DNA of 39,424 nucleotides from Halomonas campaniensis. GTDB lineage: Bacteria > Pseudomonadota > Gammaproteobacteria > Pseudomonadales > Halomonadaceae. Numbering within the stretch: the first letter of the stretch is position 1; every line of letters begins with the position of its first letter. A program made the translations under genes and the position numbers. The DNA is taken from positions 1-39,424 of the forward strand of contig NZ_JACHZF010000030.1 in assembly GCF_014193375.1 (NCBI RefSeq), written 5' to 3'. Below the pieces are notes generated by a model. It did not search any database. It had not been told where the DNA came from and saw only the letters and a list, made by a program, of their open reading frames with translations. This document shows, piece after piece, positions 16,089 to 25,739 of this stretch.

Positions 16089-17282
16089 ATGACCTACCAC
16101 ACGACCCGTCGCAGTCTTCTCGGGCTGGCCAGTGCGGCTGCCCTGCTGGGATCCCTGATGGCTGCCGGCACCTACAGCCAGGCGGCCACCCTGCCCCCCG
16201 GCGGTGCCGAGGCGGGTGGAACCGCCAGCGAGCAGATGAGCTCCCGGCACTCCTTCGGCCAGCACTTCTGGGACGCGCTCGCCCTGGAGCCGAGGGACGC
16301 CTGGAGCCGGCTGCGAGCCAGCTTCCAGTGGCAGGACGAGCCCCACGACGAGCGGGTCCAGCACTGGATCGACCACTACCGTGCCAGCCCCCACAACATC
16401 GTCGAGATCACCGAGCGGGCCCGCCCCTGGCTGGCCTGGATCACCGAGCAGATCGAGTCGCGCGACCTGCCGGGCGAGATCGCCCTGATCCCCTTCGTGG
16501 AGAGCTCCTTCGACCCCATGGCGCGCAGCCACCGTGGTGCCGCCGGCCTCTGGCAGTTCATGCCCGGCACCGGGGACGCCCTGGGGCTGCGGCGCAACGG
16601 CGCCTATGACGGGCGCCTCGACGTGGTCGCCTCCACCCGCGCCGCCCTGGACTATCTCGAGCTGCAGGCCGACCAGTGGTACGAGGGCGACCTGGAGCTT
16701 TCCCTGGCTGCCTACAACGCCGGCGCGGGCACCGTGAACCGCGCCCGCCGGGCCGCCCAGTCCCGCGGCGAGAGCGGCGACTACTGGAGCCTGCAGCTGC
16801 CCAGCGAGACCATGCACTACGTGCCCAAGCTCAAGGCGATCGCCGCGATCATCGACAACCCTGACGAATACCAGGTCGCCCTCCCCGAGATCGAGGACGC
16901 TCCGGCCTTCGCCAAGATCCCGCTGGAGCGCCCCCTGGAGCTGGGCGAGGCGGCCCGCCTGGCCGGCGTCTCGCGCAGTGAGCTGGCCGAGCTGAACCCC
17001 GGCCTGATCGGCGGCACGGCGCACCCCAACCAGTCGCGTGTGCTGCTGGTGCCCGCCGAGCGCGCCGATACGCTGATGGCTCGCCTGGAGTCTCCCGCGA
17101 CGGCCCCCGCCACCGGCACGGCCGAGGGCTATGTGGTACGCAGCGGCGACAGCCTCTCCGCCATTGCCTCGCGGCAGGGCGTCAGCGTCGAGGAGATCCG
17201 CCGGCACAACGACCTGAACGGCGACGTCATCCATGCCGGCCAGGTACTCGAGCTGCCCCAGCGCAGCCTGGCCTACCGCTGA
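16089..17282 (+). CDS. mltD: Membrane-bound lytic murein transglycosylase D-like, one LysM
   Basis: The 397-residue protein cleaves peptidoglycan glycan strands. The SLT domain (about 115-265) has the catalytic Glu138 in IPFVESSFDP, then AAGLWQFMPGTG and LSLAAYNAGAGTVNRA. A degenerate LysM-like part (about 280-325) and one clear C-terminal LysM (YVVRSGDSLSAIASRQGVS) follow. E. coli MltD is longer (452) with two LysM repeats and is a lipoprotein; this copy has no lipobox Cys and instead starts with TRRSLLGLAS, resembling a twin-arginine signal. AGGAGG lies some 12 bases before the ATG. It follows gloB by 75 bases, the same neighbourhood as in E. coli. Confidence 0.88.
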   Translation: MTYHTTRRSLLGLASAAALLGSLMAAGTYSQAATLPPGGAEAGGTASEQMSSRHSFGQHFWDALALEPRDAWSRLRASFQWQDEPHDERVQHWIDHYRASPHNIVEITERARPWLAWITEQIESRDLPGEIALIPFVESSFDPMARSHRGAAGLWQFMPGTGDALGLRRNGAYDGRLDVVASTRAALDYLELQADQWYEGDLELSLAAYNAGAGTVNRARRAAQSRGESGDYWSLQLPSETMHYVPKLKAIAAIIDNPDEYQVALPEIEDAPAFAKIPLERPLELGEAARLAGVSRSELAELNPGLIGGTAHPNQSRVLLVPAERADTLMARLESPATAPATGTAEGYVVRSGDSLSAIASRQGVSVEEIRRHNDLNGDVIHAGQVLELPQRSLAYR

Positions 17283-17288
17283 GCCGGG

Positions 17289-17311
17289 CCGGGAGGAACC
17301 CTCCCTCCCGG
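17289..17311 (+). terminator. Hairpin after mltD
   Basis: CCGGGAGG (17289-17296) and CCTCCCGG (17304-17311) form a perfect 8-bp stem with a 7-base loop a few bases after the mltD stop. No T-tract follows directly. It is a likely transcript end, upstream of the yejA leader. Confidence 0.4.
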
Positions 17312-17386
17312 CAGAGGTTTACAATCCGACGGCGTCCTGACACCTTATTGCCGGAGGTTCCCTGCCGGGAACGGAGCCGATCAAGG

Positions 17387-19243
17387 ATGTCCTCGATGTC
17401 GACTGCCCTGCGCTGCCTGCTGCTCGGTGCCCTGGTCACCCTGGGCGGGCTCGCCCCCGTGGCCTCCCTCCTCGCGGAGGAGGCCGAGGCGGTACCCACC
17501 GTCCACGGGCTCGCCCTCTACGATGACCCGGAGCTGCCGGCCGGATTTCCCCACTTCCCCCATGTCAATCCGGACGCCCCCCGGGGCGGCACCCTGACCC
17601 AGGCGGCCGTGGGGGGCAGCTTCGACTCCACCAACCCCTTCATCATCCGCGGCACGCCCGCGGCAGGGGTCTCGCAGATCTACGATACCCTCCTGGAGGG
17701 TAACCCCGGCGAGCCCTTCTCGGTCTACGGCCTGCTCGCCTCGGGAATCCGCCTGGACCCGGAGCGCCACTGGATCGAGTTCGACCTGCGCCCCGAGGCG
17801 CGCTTCCATGACGGCGAACCGGTCACCGCCCACGACGTGGTCTTCAGCTTCGAGCTGCTGCTGGAGCAGGGCAACCCCTTCTACGGCGCCTACTATGCCG
17901 ACGTGGCCAGCGTCACTGCGCTTGACGATCACACCGTACGCTTCGAGTTCAGCGCCAACCACTCACGGGAGCTGCCGCTGATCGTCGGCCAGCTGCCGGT
18001 GCTGCCCAGGCACTACTGGGAGGCGCGGGACTTCACCTCCCCCACCCTGGCGGCCCACCCGGGGTCCGGTCCCTACCGCATCGACGAGGTCGATCCGGGG
18101 CGGCGCATCGTCTACCGGCGCGACCCCGACTACTGGGGCCGGGACCTGCCGGTGAAGCGCGGCCGCCACAACATCGACCGGCTGATCTACGACTACTACC
18201 GCGACCGGGATATCGCCTGGGAGGCCTTCAAGGCCGGCGTGCTGGATTACCGCATCGACGCCCGGGCGGCCACCTGGGCGATCGGCTACGACTTCCCCGC
18301 CTACCGGGACGGCCTGGTACGCCGACTCAGCGTGCCCGACGGCCAGCCGGCCCGCATGCAGGCCTTCGTCTACAACCTGCGGCGCGACAAGTTCGAAGAC
18401 CCGCGGGTCCGCGAGGCCCTGGCGCTGACCTTCGACTTCCCGTGGCTCAATGCCAACATCTTCTACGACGCCTACCGGCGCACGGAGAGCTTCTTCCAGA
18501 ACTCCGACCTGGCCGCCGAGGGGCTGCCCGACGAGGCCGAGCTGACCCTGCTCGAGCCCCACCGCGAGGCCCTGCCCGAGCGGGTGTTCGAGGAGCCGGT
18601 GCCCATCGACCACCCCCTCGAGCTGCGCGAGCGGTTGCGGCTCGCCATGGACCTGCTGCATGACGCGGGTTACGTGGTGCGCGACGGGCGCTTGGTCGAC
18701 GAGGCGACCGACCAGCCGCTCACCGTGGAGGTGCTGCTGTTCGATACCGGCATGGAGCGCGTGACCCAGCCGATGCTGCGCAACATGTCGCGGCTCGGGG
18801 TCCAGGGCAGCATCCGCATCGTCGATATCAACCAGTACCTCAACCGCCTGCGCAGCTTCGACTTCGACATGACGGTGGGCCAGTTTCCGCAGTCCAACAA
18901 TCCCGGCAACGAACAGCGCGAGTTCTGGACCAGCGACTTCGCCGAGAGCCCCCAGAGCCGCAACCTCATGGGGCTGGCCAACCCGGTGGTGGACGACCTG
19001 GTCGAGCGGCTGATCCGCGCCGAGAGTCGCGAGGAGCTCAACACCATCGCCCGTGCCCTGGACCGGGTGCTGCTGCACGAGCATATCCTCATCCCCCACT
19101 ACCACTCCGGCGAGACCCGCATCGCGATCTGGGACAAGTTCGCCTGGCCAGAACCCTTCCCGGCGTACGGCATGGACCTGGAGGCCTGGTGGGTGGATGC
19201 CGAACGTGAAGCCGAGATCAACCAGCGCCTGCGTCGCCGCTGA
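17387..19243 (+). CDS. yejA: Periplasmic oligopeptide-binding protein YejA
   Basis: The 618-residue protein is an SBP_bac_5 family binding protein with an N-terminal signal peptide (hydrophobic about 8-30). Recognisable features are [29 protein letters not shown] near the mature start, characteristic of YejA, then [27 protein letters not shown] and the C-terminal [18 protein letters not shown]. YejABEF imports peptides and microcin C in E. coli and contributes to antimicrobial-peptide tolerance in some pathogens. The start could instead be ATG 17396, which has AAGGA eight bases upstream. It is the first gene of a four-gene operon that continues with yejB 44 bases later. Confidence 0.93.
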   Translation: MSSMSTALRCLLLGALVTLGGLAPVASLLAEEAEAVPTVHGLALYDDPELPAGFPHFPHVNPDAPRGGTLTQAAVGGSFDSTNPFIIRGTPAAGVSQIYDTLLEGNPGEPFSVYGLLASGIRLDPERHWIEFDLRPEARFHDGEPVTAHDVVFSFELLLEQGNPFYGAYYADVASVTALDDHTVRFEFSANHSRELPLIVGQLPVLPRHYWEARDFTSPTLAAHPGSGPYRIDEVDPGRRIVYRRDPDYWGRDLPVKRGRHNIDRLIYDYYRDRDIAWEAFKAGVLDYRIDARAATWAIGYDFPAYRDGLVRRLSVPDGQPARMQAFVYNLRRDKFEDPRVREALALTFDFPWLNANIFYDAYRRTESFFQNSDLAAEGLPDEAELTLLEPHREALPERVFEEPVPIDHPLELRERLRLAMDLLHDAGYVVRDGRLVDEATDQPLTVEVLLFDTGMERVTQPMLRNMSRLGVQGSIRIVDINQYLNRLRSFDFDMTVGQFPQSNNPGNEQREFWTSDFAESPQSRNLMGLANPVVDDLVERLIRAESREELNTIARALDRVLLHEHILIPHYHSGETRIAIWDKFAWPEPFPAYGMDLEAWWVDAEREAEINQRLRRR

Positions 19244-19287
19244 CGCGCCGACGCCGACCGCCCCTCCTGCCACAAGGACGACGATAC

Positions 19288-20361
19288 GTGAGCCGCTACA
19301 TCCTGCGCCGCCTGCTGCTGATGATCCCCACCCTGCTGGGCATCATGCTGCTCAACTTCGTCATCGTGCAGGCCGCGCCCGGCGGCCCCATCGACCAGAT
19401 GCTGGCCCGCTTCGAGGGCATCGACAGCATGGCCAGCACCCGGCTGGACGCGGGCGGTGGCGACGTGGTGGTAAGGGACGAGTCGCGCGGGTCCCGGGGG
19501 GTCGACCCCCGCTTCATCGAGCAGCTGGAGGCCCAGTTCGGCTTCGACCAGCCCGCCCATGTGCGCTTCATGGGCATGATCGCCGACTACGCCACCTTCG
19601 ACTTCGGCAACAGCTTCTTCCGCGACCGCCCGGTGGTCGAGCTGATGATCGAGCGCCTGCCCGTGTCGGTGTCACTGGGGCTCTGGACCACGCTGCTGGT
19701 CTATCTGATCTCGATCCCGCTGGGGATCCGCAAGGCGCTGCGCCACGGGTCCCGCTTTGACGTCTGGACCTCGGGGCTGGTGATCGTCGGCTACGCCATC
19801 CCCGGCTTCCTGTTCGCGATCCTGCTGATCGTGCTCTTCGCCGGCGGCAGCTACTGGGACCTCTTCCCGCTGCGCGGCCTCACCTCGCCGGACTTCGACG
19901 AGCTCTCCGCCTGGGGCAAGGTCAAGGACTACTTCTGGCATATCACCCTGCCGGTCGTGGCCATGACCATCGGCAGCTTCGCCACCCTGACCATGCTGAC
20001 CAAGAACAGCTTCCTCGACGAGATCCACAAGCAGTACGTGCTGACGGCTCGGGCCAAGGGCGCCAGTGACCGTCGCACCCTCTACGGCCACGTCTTCCGC
20101 AACGCCATGCTGATCATCATCGCCGGCCTGCCCGGCGCGCTGGTCACAATCTTCTTCACCGGGTCGCTGCTGATCGAGGTGATCTTCTCGCTGGAGGGGC
20201 TCGGGCTGCTGGGCTTCGAGGCCGTGATGCAGCGCGACTACCCGGTGATCTTCGGCACCCTCTACCTCTATACGCTGATCGGGCTGATCCTAAAGCTGAT
20301 CTCCGACCTGACCTACGTGTGGGTCGATCCCCGCATCGACTTCGAGACACGGGAGTCCTGA
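19288..20361 (+). CDS. yejB: Peptide ABC transporter permease YejB
   Basis: The 357-residue inner-membrane permease (BPD_transp_1) begins [20 protein letters not shown], the usual opening of DppB/OppB-type subunits. It has a long periplasmic segment (about 30-110) and the EAA loop [19 protein letters not shown] that docks on the ATPase. The start is GTG at 19288 with AAGGA upstream. It pairs with YejE; only four bases separate the two genes, so translation is probably coupled. Confidence 0.93.
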   Translation: MSRYILRRLLLMIPTLLGIMLLNFVIVQAAPGGPIDQMLARFEGIDSMASTRLDAGGGDVVVRDESRGSRGVDPRFIEQLEAQFGFDQPAHVRFMGMIADYATFDFGNSFFRDRPVVELMIERLPVSVSLGLWTTLLVYLISIPLGIRKALRHGSRFDVWTSGLVIVGYAIPGFLFAILLIVLFAGGSYWDLFPLRGLTSPDFDELSAWGKVKDYFWHITLPVVAMTIGSFATLTMLTKNSFLDEIHKQYVLTARAKGASDRRTLYGHVFRNAMLIIIAGLPGALVTIFFTGSLLIEVIFSLEGLGLLGFEAVMQRDYPVIFGTLYLYTLIGLILKLISDLTYVWVDPRIDFETRES

Positions 20362-20365
20362 GCCG

Positions 20366-21463
20366 ATGGCCGCACCCCTATCCACGACACTGGCAGGGCG
20401 CTTCTCGCCCATCACCCGCCGCCGCTTCGGTGTCTTCCGCGCCAATCGCCGCGCCTGGGTCTCGCTGTGGATCTTCGCCGCGCTGTTCGCGGTGAGCCTG
20501 GCCGCCGAGCTGATCGCCAACGACAAGCCGCTGGTGATGAAGTACGACGGGCAGTGGTACCTGCCCCTGCTGGTGGACTACCCCGAGACCGAGTTCGGCG
20601 GCTTCCTGCCCACCCGTGCCGACTACCATGACCCCTTCGTCCAGGCGCAGATCGAGGAGCACGGCTGGGCCCTCTGGCCGCTGATTCCCTTCTCCTACCA
20701 GACCCTGGACATGCAGATGATGCGCCCCTCCCCGGCGCCCCCCGACGCCCGCCACTGGCTGGGCACCGACGATCAGGGGCGCGACGTGCTGGCCCGGGTG
20801 ATCTACGGCTTCCGGCTGTCGGTCTTCTTCGCCCTGGTGCTCACTGCCGGTTCCCTGGTGATGGGGGTCCTGATCGGTGGCATCCAGGGCTACTTCGGGG
20901 GCAAGACCGACCTGATCGGCCAGCGCCTGACCGAGATCTGGTCGGGGCTGCCGGTACTCTTCCTGCTGATCATCCTGGCGAGCTTCGTCCAGCCCGGCTT
21001 CTGGTGGCTGCTCGGCATCATGCTGCTGTTCTCCTGGCTGGGGCTGGTCGACGTGGTGCGCGCCGAGTTCCTGCGCGCCCGCAACCTGGAGTATGTGCGT
21101 GCCGCCAAGGCCATGGGGCTGACGCCGCCGCTGATCATGTGGCGCCATGTGCTGCCCAATGCCATGGTGGCGACCCTGACCTTCATCCCCTTCCTGTTCA
21201 CCGGGGCCATCACCACCCTGACCGCCCTGGACTTCCTGGGCTTCGGCCTGCCGCCCGGCTCGCCGTCGCTGGGCGAGCTCGTCGCCCAGGGCAAGAACAA
21301 CCTGCATGCCCCCTGGCTCGGCATCACCGCCTTCGTCAGCCTGTCGCTGATGCTCTCGCTGCTGGTGTTCATCGGCGAGGGGCTGCGCGACGCCTTCGAT
21401 CCCCGCCATATCCAGCATGCCGCCTCGCCCACCCCGCCGCCGAGGAATCTCCGCGATGCCTGA
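20366..21463 (+). CDS. yejE: Peptide ABC transporter permease YejE
   Basis: The 365-residue second permease has an N-terminal extension that includes one membrane helix (about 30-50) and a periplasmic segment with LMVDYPETEFGG-like and LGTDDQGRDVLAR elements. The latter is the conserved entry to the DppC/OppC permease core. The EAA loop is AAKAMGLTPPLIMWRHVLPNAM. It is typical in length for YejE. Its last bases overlap the yejF start by eight bases. Confidence 0.92.
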   Translation: MAAPLSTTLAGRFSPITRRRFGVFRANRRAWVSLWIFAALFAVSLAAELIANDKPLVMKYDGQWYLPLLVDYPETEFGGFLPTRADYHDPFVQAQIEEHGWALWPLIPFSYQTLDMQMMRPSPAPPDARHWLGTDDQGRDVLARVIYGFRLSVFFALVLTAGSLVMGVLIGGIQGYFGGKTDLIGQRLTEIWSGLPVLFLLIILASFVQPGFWWLLGIMLLFSWLGLVDVVRAEFLRARNLEYVRAAKAMGLTPPLIMWRHVLPNAMVATLTFIPFLFTGAITTLTALDFLGFGLPPGSPSLGELVAQGKNNLHAPWLGITAFVSLSLMLSLLVFIGEGLRDAFDPRHIQHAASPTPPPRNLRDA

Positions 21464-23063
21464 GACATCCGCCGCCGACCTGCTGCGCCTCGATGACCTG
21501 ACCGTCGCCTTCGACGAGGTGACGGTCGTCGATCGGCTCTCGCTGCGGATCCGCCGAGGCGAGACCCTGGCCCTGGTGGGCGAATCCGGATCGGGGAAGT
21601 CCGTCTCCGCCCTGGGCGCCATGGGCCTGCTGCCCGACAACGCCCGGGTGGAGGGGGGGCGCTGGCTCGGCGACACCGACCTGGCCCGGCTGCGGGGGCG
21701 CGACTGGCAGGGGCTGCGGGGCGGCCGGGTGGGCTTCGTCTTCCAGGAACCGATGACCTCGCTGAACCCGCTGCACACCGTGGCCCGCCAGATCGGCGAG
21801 ACCCTGCGCCTGCACCAGGGGCTCACCGGCCGGGCAGCCCGGGAACGCACGCGGGAACTGCTGGTCCAGGTCAAGCTCCCGCGGCCCGACGAGCTGCTGG
21901 ACGCCTGGCCTCACCAGCTCTCCGGCGGCCAGCGCCAGCGCGTGATGATCGCCATGGCCATCGCCAACGATCCGGAGCTGCTGATCGCCGATGAGCCGAC
22001 CACGGCGCTGGACGTCACCGTCCAGCGGGAGATCCTGGCCCTGCTGGCCGAACTGCGCGATCGCCACGGCATGGGCATGCTGTTCATCACCCACGACCTC
22101 AACCTGGTACGTCGTCATGCGGACCGGGTCTGCGTGCTCTTCCAGGGGCGCGAACAGGAGACGGGGCCGGTCGCCGAGGTCTTCGCCTCGCCACTGAGTC
22201 CCTACACCCGCCTGCTGCTCGATGCCGAGCCCGAGGGGCGCCCCGCCCCGGCCGAGCGCGGCGCACCGCTGCTGCAGGCCCACCGGCTGGGCGTGCGCTT
22301 TCAGCGCCCCAAGCGCCTGTTCGCGCGGCGCCCGCCCGCCTTCGAGGCGCTCAGGCCCCTGGATCTCGCGATTGCGCCGGGCGAGACCCTGGGCATCGTC
22401 GGGGAGTCCGGCTCCGGCAAGACCACCCTGGCCCTGGCCCTGCTGCGGCTCACCGAGAGTCACGGCGAGATCACCTTCGGCGAGGAGCGGCTCGACCGGC
22501 TCTCCGGCAAGGCGCTGCGTCGCCAGCGACGGCGCTTCCAGGTGGTCTTCCAGGATCCCTACGGTTCGCTCTCCCCTCGCCTGCCGGTTTCCGAGATCAT
22601 CAGCGAGGGACTGCGGTTCCACTACCCCGAACTCGCCGAGGAGGAGGTCGTGCGGCGGGTCCAGGCGACGCTCAGGGAGGTCGGCCTGCCCGAGGACTGC
22701 GCCTCGCGCTACCCCCACGAGTTTTCCGGCGGGCAGCGGCAGCGCATCGCCGTCGCGCGAGCCATCATCCTCGAACCCGAGATGTTGGTGCTGGACGAGC
22801 CCACCTCGGCGCTGGACCGCACGGTGCAGAAGCAGCTGGTGGCGCTGCTGCGCGACCTCCAGGCGCGCCGCGGGCTCAGCTACCTCTTCATCAGCCATGA
22901 CCTGGCGGTGGTGCGGGCGATGGCCCATCGGGTGATGGTGCTGCGGGACGGCGAGGTGGTGGAACAGGGGGAATGCCTGGCGGTGCTGGAGCAGCCTCGC
23001 AGCGACTATACTCGCGCCCTGGTCGCCGCGGCGGGCCTGTCACCGAGGCTGGGCCAAGGCTGA
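21456..23063 (+). CDS. yejF: Peptide ABC transporter ATPase YejF (two nucleotide-binding domains)
   Basis: The 535-residue protein carries two complete ATPase domains: Walker A GESGSGKS with signature LSGGQRQR and Walker [13 protein letters not shown] in the first, GESGSGKT with FSGGQRQR and [12 protein letters not shown] in the second. It powers import through YejB/YejE. The ATG at 21456 overlaps the end of yejE. It is the last gene of the operon; no strong terminator is obvious in the 234-base gap that follows. Confidence 0.95.
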   Translation: MPETSAADLLRLDDLTVAFDEVTVVDRLSLRIRRGETLALVGESGSGKSVSALGAMGLLPDNARVEGGRWLGDTDLARLRGRDWQGLRGGRVGFVFQEPMTSLNPLHTVARQIGETLRLHQGLTGRAARERTRELLVQVKLPRPDELLDAWPHQLSGGQRQRVMIAMAIANDPELLIADEPTTALDVTVQREILALLAELRDRHGMGMLFITHDLNLVRRHADRVCVLFQGREQETGPVAEVFASPLSPYTRLLLDAEPEGRPAPAERGAPLLQAHRLGVRFQRPKRLFARRPPAFEALRPLDLAIAPGETLGIVGESGSGKTTLALALLRLTESHGEITFGEERLDRLSGKALRRQRRRFQVVFQDPYGSLSPRLPVSEIISEGLRFHYPELAEEEVVRRVQATLREVGLPEDCASRYPHEFSGGQRQRIAVARAIILEPEMLVLDEPTSALDRTVQKQLVALLRDLQARRGLSYLFISHDLAVVRAMAHRVMVLRDGEVVEQGECLAVLEQPRSDYTRALVAAAGLSPRLGQG

Positions 23064-23297
23064 GGCCCCGGCCCGGCACCGCGAGGCGCTGTGCTCGGGC
23101 ATGCTCTCCTTATTGGCCGTGTCCGCTTGGTGAAGGATCTTTTGCGACATTCGCCAGCCCCCCGATTTCCTTACTTGCCAGATAACGGTATAAAAATGGA
23201 CTGATTGAGCCTTGCCTTGCTCAGCGTCGACAAAGCGTGACATTCCATGGGCCTGGCCTGCCGTATACTCGCCGGATTTCCCGCCCGGTGCCCCTCG

Positions 23298-25034
23298 ATG
23301 CGCTGCCTTCCCGCCCTGCTGTGGTCCCTGCTGCTGTTGTTGCTGGTCGTTCCGGCCGCCCAGTCCGCCGCGCCGCCCCTGGCGATGGATCAGGGCTGGG
23401 AGTACCGCTGGGGAGACTCCCCGCTGTCCCCCGACGGCCGTCCCGCCTGGCTGAACGATGACGAGGGGTGGCGGGCCATCGCCTTCCCCTCGAACCCGCC
23501 GGGCCGCGAGGGGCGCCGCCACGTCTGGTTCCGCACCACCCTTCCCGACGGCGAGTGGCGCGACCCGGTCCTCTACCTCACCAGCATCGACCTGATCGGG
23601 CAGGTCTACCTGGACGGCGAGCTCCTCTACCAGTACGGCGAGTTCGACGAACAGGGCGAGGGCGATTTCGCCGGCTGGCCCTGGCACATGATCGAACTGC
23701 CCGAGGCATTCGCCGGCAAGTCCCTTCATATCCGGGTCTACTCCTACTACACCGACATCGGCCTGTGGGGCGAGATCCGCATCATGGACCGCATCGACCT
23801 CCTCAAGCGGGTGATCCAGGACTCGCTCGAGGACCTCACGGTCGGCGCCTTCGTGCTGCTGCTGGCCGTGCTGGCCGGCATCTTCGCCCTGCTGGGACCG
23901 GATCGTCGCGCCTTCGGGGGCCTCGCCCTGTTCGCCTTCGCCTCGGGCACCATGCTGCTGGCCGAGGCCCCGGTCCGCCAGCTGCTGCTCGACCGGACAC
24001 TGCTCTGGGATACCCTGCGTGCGGCCAGCTACTATACGCTGCCGGTCGCCATGGGCATCCTGCTGGCCAGCTGGCTCGACGAGACGCCCCGACGCTGGAT
24101 CCGGCGCCTGTGGCAGCTGCATCTGGCCTATCTCGTCGGGGCCATCGGCCTGGTCCAGGCCGGCGCGATCAGCCTCTCGCTGACCTTCCCGGCCTTCGAT
24201 GCACTGCTGGCGGTCACCCTGCCGCTGATGCTGCTGCTCGCCCTGTGGCATTTCACCCGGCTGAGCCATGAGCAGCGCCTGGTGGCGGCCAGCTTCGTCC
24301 TCTTCGCCCCCCTGCTGCTGGCCGACATGCTGGTCGCCCATGGCCTCGTCGCGTGGCGCACAGTGCCCCTGAACCTGGGCACCCTGGGCTTCTCCCTGGC
24401 GATCGTCGGCGTCTCGCTGTGGCACTACCGACGTACCCGACAGGAACTCGACCGGCTGAATCACTCCCTGGAGCAGCAGGTGGCCGACCGCACCCTCGAG
24501 CTGGGCCGGCTGGTGCAGAAGCTCGAGGGGCTCTCCTACGAGGACGCCCTGACGGGCCTGAAGAACCGTCGCCACTTCGATGAACTGCTGCCGCACGAGT
24601 CTGCCCGCGCCCGGCGTGCCCGCACGCCACTCGCCCTCGTCATGATCGACATCGACCACTTCAAGCGTTTCAACGACCTGCACGGGCACGAGGCCGGCGA
24701 CGCCGTGCTGACCGCCGTGGGCGGATTGCTCCGCCAATCCTTCCGGGATGGGGACGTGGTGTGCCGCCTGGGGGGCGAGGAGTTCGTGGTGGTCATGCCG
24801 GGAGCAACGGCGGCCACGGCCGAGGCGAGGATCGGCCGGCTGCTCCAGGGGGTGCGCGGCTATCGATTCCGCCATCGCGACCGTGAGCTCGAGGCCATCA
24901 CCCTCTCCTGCGGCGTCGCGGCCTTCCCGGAGCACGGCGATGACCCCCTGGCATTGACCCGGCTCGCCGACAGGGCGCTGTACCGGGCCAAGCACCGTGG
25001 CCGCGACCGCAGCGAGACCTGGTCACGGGAGTGA
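23298..25034 (+). CDS. Membrane diguanylate cyclase with periplasmic sensor and 7TM region
   Basis: The 578-residue protein has a signal peptide (about 1-24) and a periplasmic beta-rich domain (about 30-170) with WFRTTLPDG and LTSIDLIGQVYLDGELLYQYG, resembling jelly-roll ligand-binding domains of 7TMR-DISM receptors. A block of about seven membrane helices (180-375), a short coiled coil (380-412) and a GGDEF domain follow. The active-site loop is GGEEF (492-496) and an intact inhibitory site RDGD (483-486) lies five residues before it, so it should make cyclic di-GMP and be product-inhibited. The start is uncertain: ATG 23298 fits the signal peptide and a nearby -10-like TATACT (23264-23269), but an upstream ATG at 23247 exists. 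It converges on rsuA with 6 bases between stops. Confidence 0.85.
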   Translation: MRCLPALLWSLLLLLLVVPAAQSAAPPLAMDQGWEYRWGDSPLSPDGRPAWLNDDEGWRAIAFPSNPPGREGRRHVWFRTTLPDGEWRDPVLYLTSIDLIGQVYLDGELLYQYGEFDEQGEGDFAGWPWHMIELPEAFAGKSLHIRVYSYYTDIGLWGEIRIMDRIDLLKRVIQDSLEDLTVGAFVLLLAVLAGIFALLGPDRRAFGGLALFAFASGTMLLAEAPVRQLLLDRTLLWDTLRAASYYTLPVAMGILLASWLDETPRRWIRRLWQLHLAYLVGAIGLVQAGAISLSLTFPAFDALLAVTLPLMLLLALWHFTRLSHEQRLVAASFVLFAPLLLADMLVAHGLVAWRTVPLNLGTLGFSLAIVGVSLWHYRRTRQELDRLNHSLEQQVADRTLELGRLVQKLEGLSYEDALTGLKNRRHFDELLPHESARARRARTPLALVMIDIDHFKRFNDLHGHEAGDAVLTAVGGLLRQSFRDGDVVCRLGGEEFVVVMPGATAATAEARIGRLLQGVRGYRFRHRDRELEAITLSCGVAAFPEHGDDPLALTRLADRALYRAKHRGRDRSETWSRE

Positions 25035-25040
25035 AGGCGC

Positions 25041-25739
25041 TCAGAAGGCGGCAATCTCCTCCTCGGTCAGTTCCCGCCACGCCCCCTCGGGGAGGTCCCC
25101 CAGCGCCAGCGGCCCGATCGATTCCCGGTGCAGCGCCGTGACGTGGTTGCCGATGGCCGCGAACATCCGCTTCACCTGATGGTACTTGCCCTCGAACAGG
25201 GTGAGCTCGGCGACGTCCGGCTCGCGCATGACGAGTTCGGCAGGCCGCGTGGGCTTCTCCTCGCCGTCGAGCAGCACCCCCTCGGCGAAGGCGTCGATGG
25301 CCCGCGACAGCGCCTCCCCCTCCAGCGGCTCGGCCAGGGTCACCCGATAGACCTTGCCGCAGCGGCGCTTCGGCGAGGTGACGCGATGGGACCACTGGCC
25401 GTCGTCGGTGAGCAGCACCAGGCCGGTGGTGTCCACGTCGAGGCGCCCGACGGTCTGCAACCGCTCGAGATGCGGCAGGTCGAGCAGGTCGATGGCCCGG
25501 GGATAGAGGGTCCGCCGCGCGGTGCACTCCACGCCTTCGGGCTTGTGGAGCATCACGTAGCGATGCCCGACCAGCGCGAGCGGCTCGCCGTTCCAGGTCA
25601 CCCGGCTCGTCTCGCCAACCTGGGTGGCGGGGTTCTTGATCACCTCGCCGTCGACGCTGACCTCGCCGCGATGCATCGCCTTCTTGGCCAGGCTGCGGGT
25701 CAGCTCGGTGGTCTCGCAGAGGAAGCGGTCCAGGCGCAT
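25041..25739 (-). CDS. rsuA: 16S rRNA pseudouridine(516) synthase RsuA
   Basis: The 232-residue enzyme has an N-terminal S4 RNA-binding domain (MRLDRFLCETTELTRSLAKK) and a pseudouridine synthase domain with catalytic Asp101 in TVGRLDVDTTGL, one residue from the E. coli position (102). FEGKYHQVKRMFAAIGNHV near the C-terminus is the RsuA-type signature. It modifies U516 of 16S rRNA. The start overlaps the stop of the upstream amidase gene (TGATG), so the two are co-transcribed and coupled. Confusion with RluB/E/F is possible but length and motifs favour RsuA. Confidence 0.9.
   Translation of the reverse strand: MRLDRFLCETTELTRSLAKKAMHRGEVSVDGEVIKNPATQVGETSRVTWNGEPLALVGHRYVMLHKPEGVECTARRTLYPRAIDLLDLPHLERLQTVGRLDVDTTGLVLLTDDGQWSHRVTSPKRRCGKVYRVTLAEPLEGEALSRAIDAFAEGVLLDGEEKPTRPAELVMREPDVAELTLFEGKYHQVKRMFAAIGNHVTALHRESIGPLALGDLPEGAWRELTEEEIAAF

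Noticed and set aside
23040..24995. Open frame of 651 codons on the minus strand under the diguanylate cyclase gene
   Set aside because: Gln/Gly/Val-rich shadow without motifs; the plus-strand product has clear signal peptide, helices and GGDEF domain.
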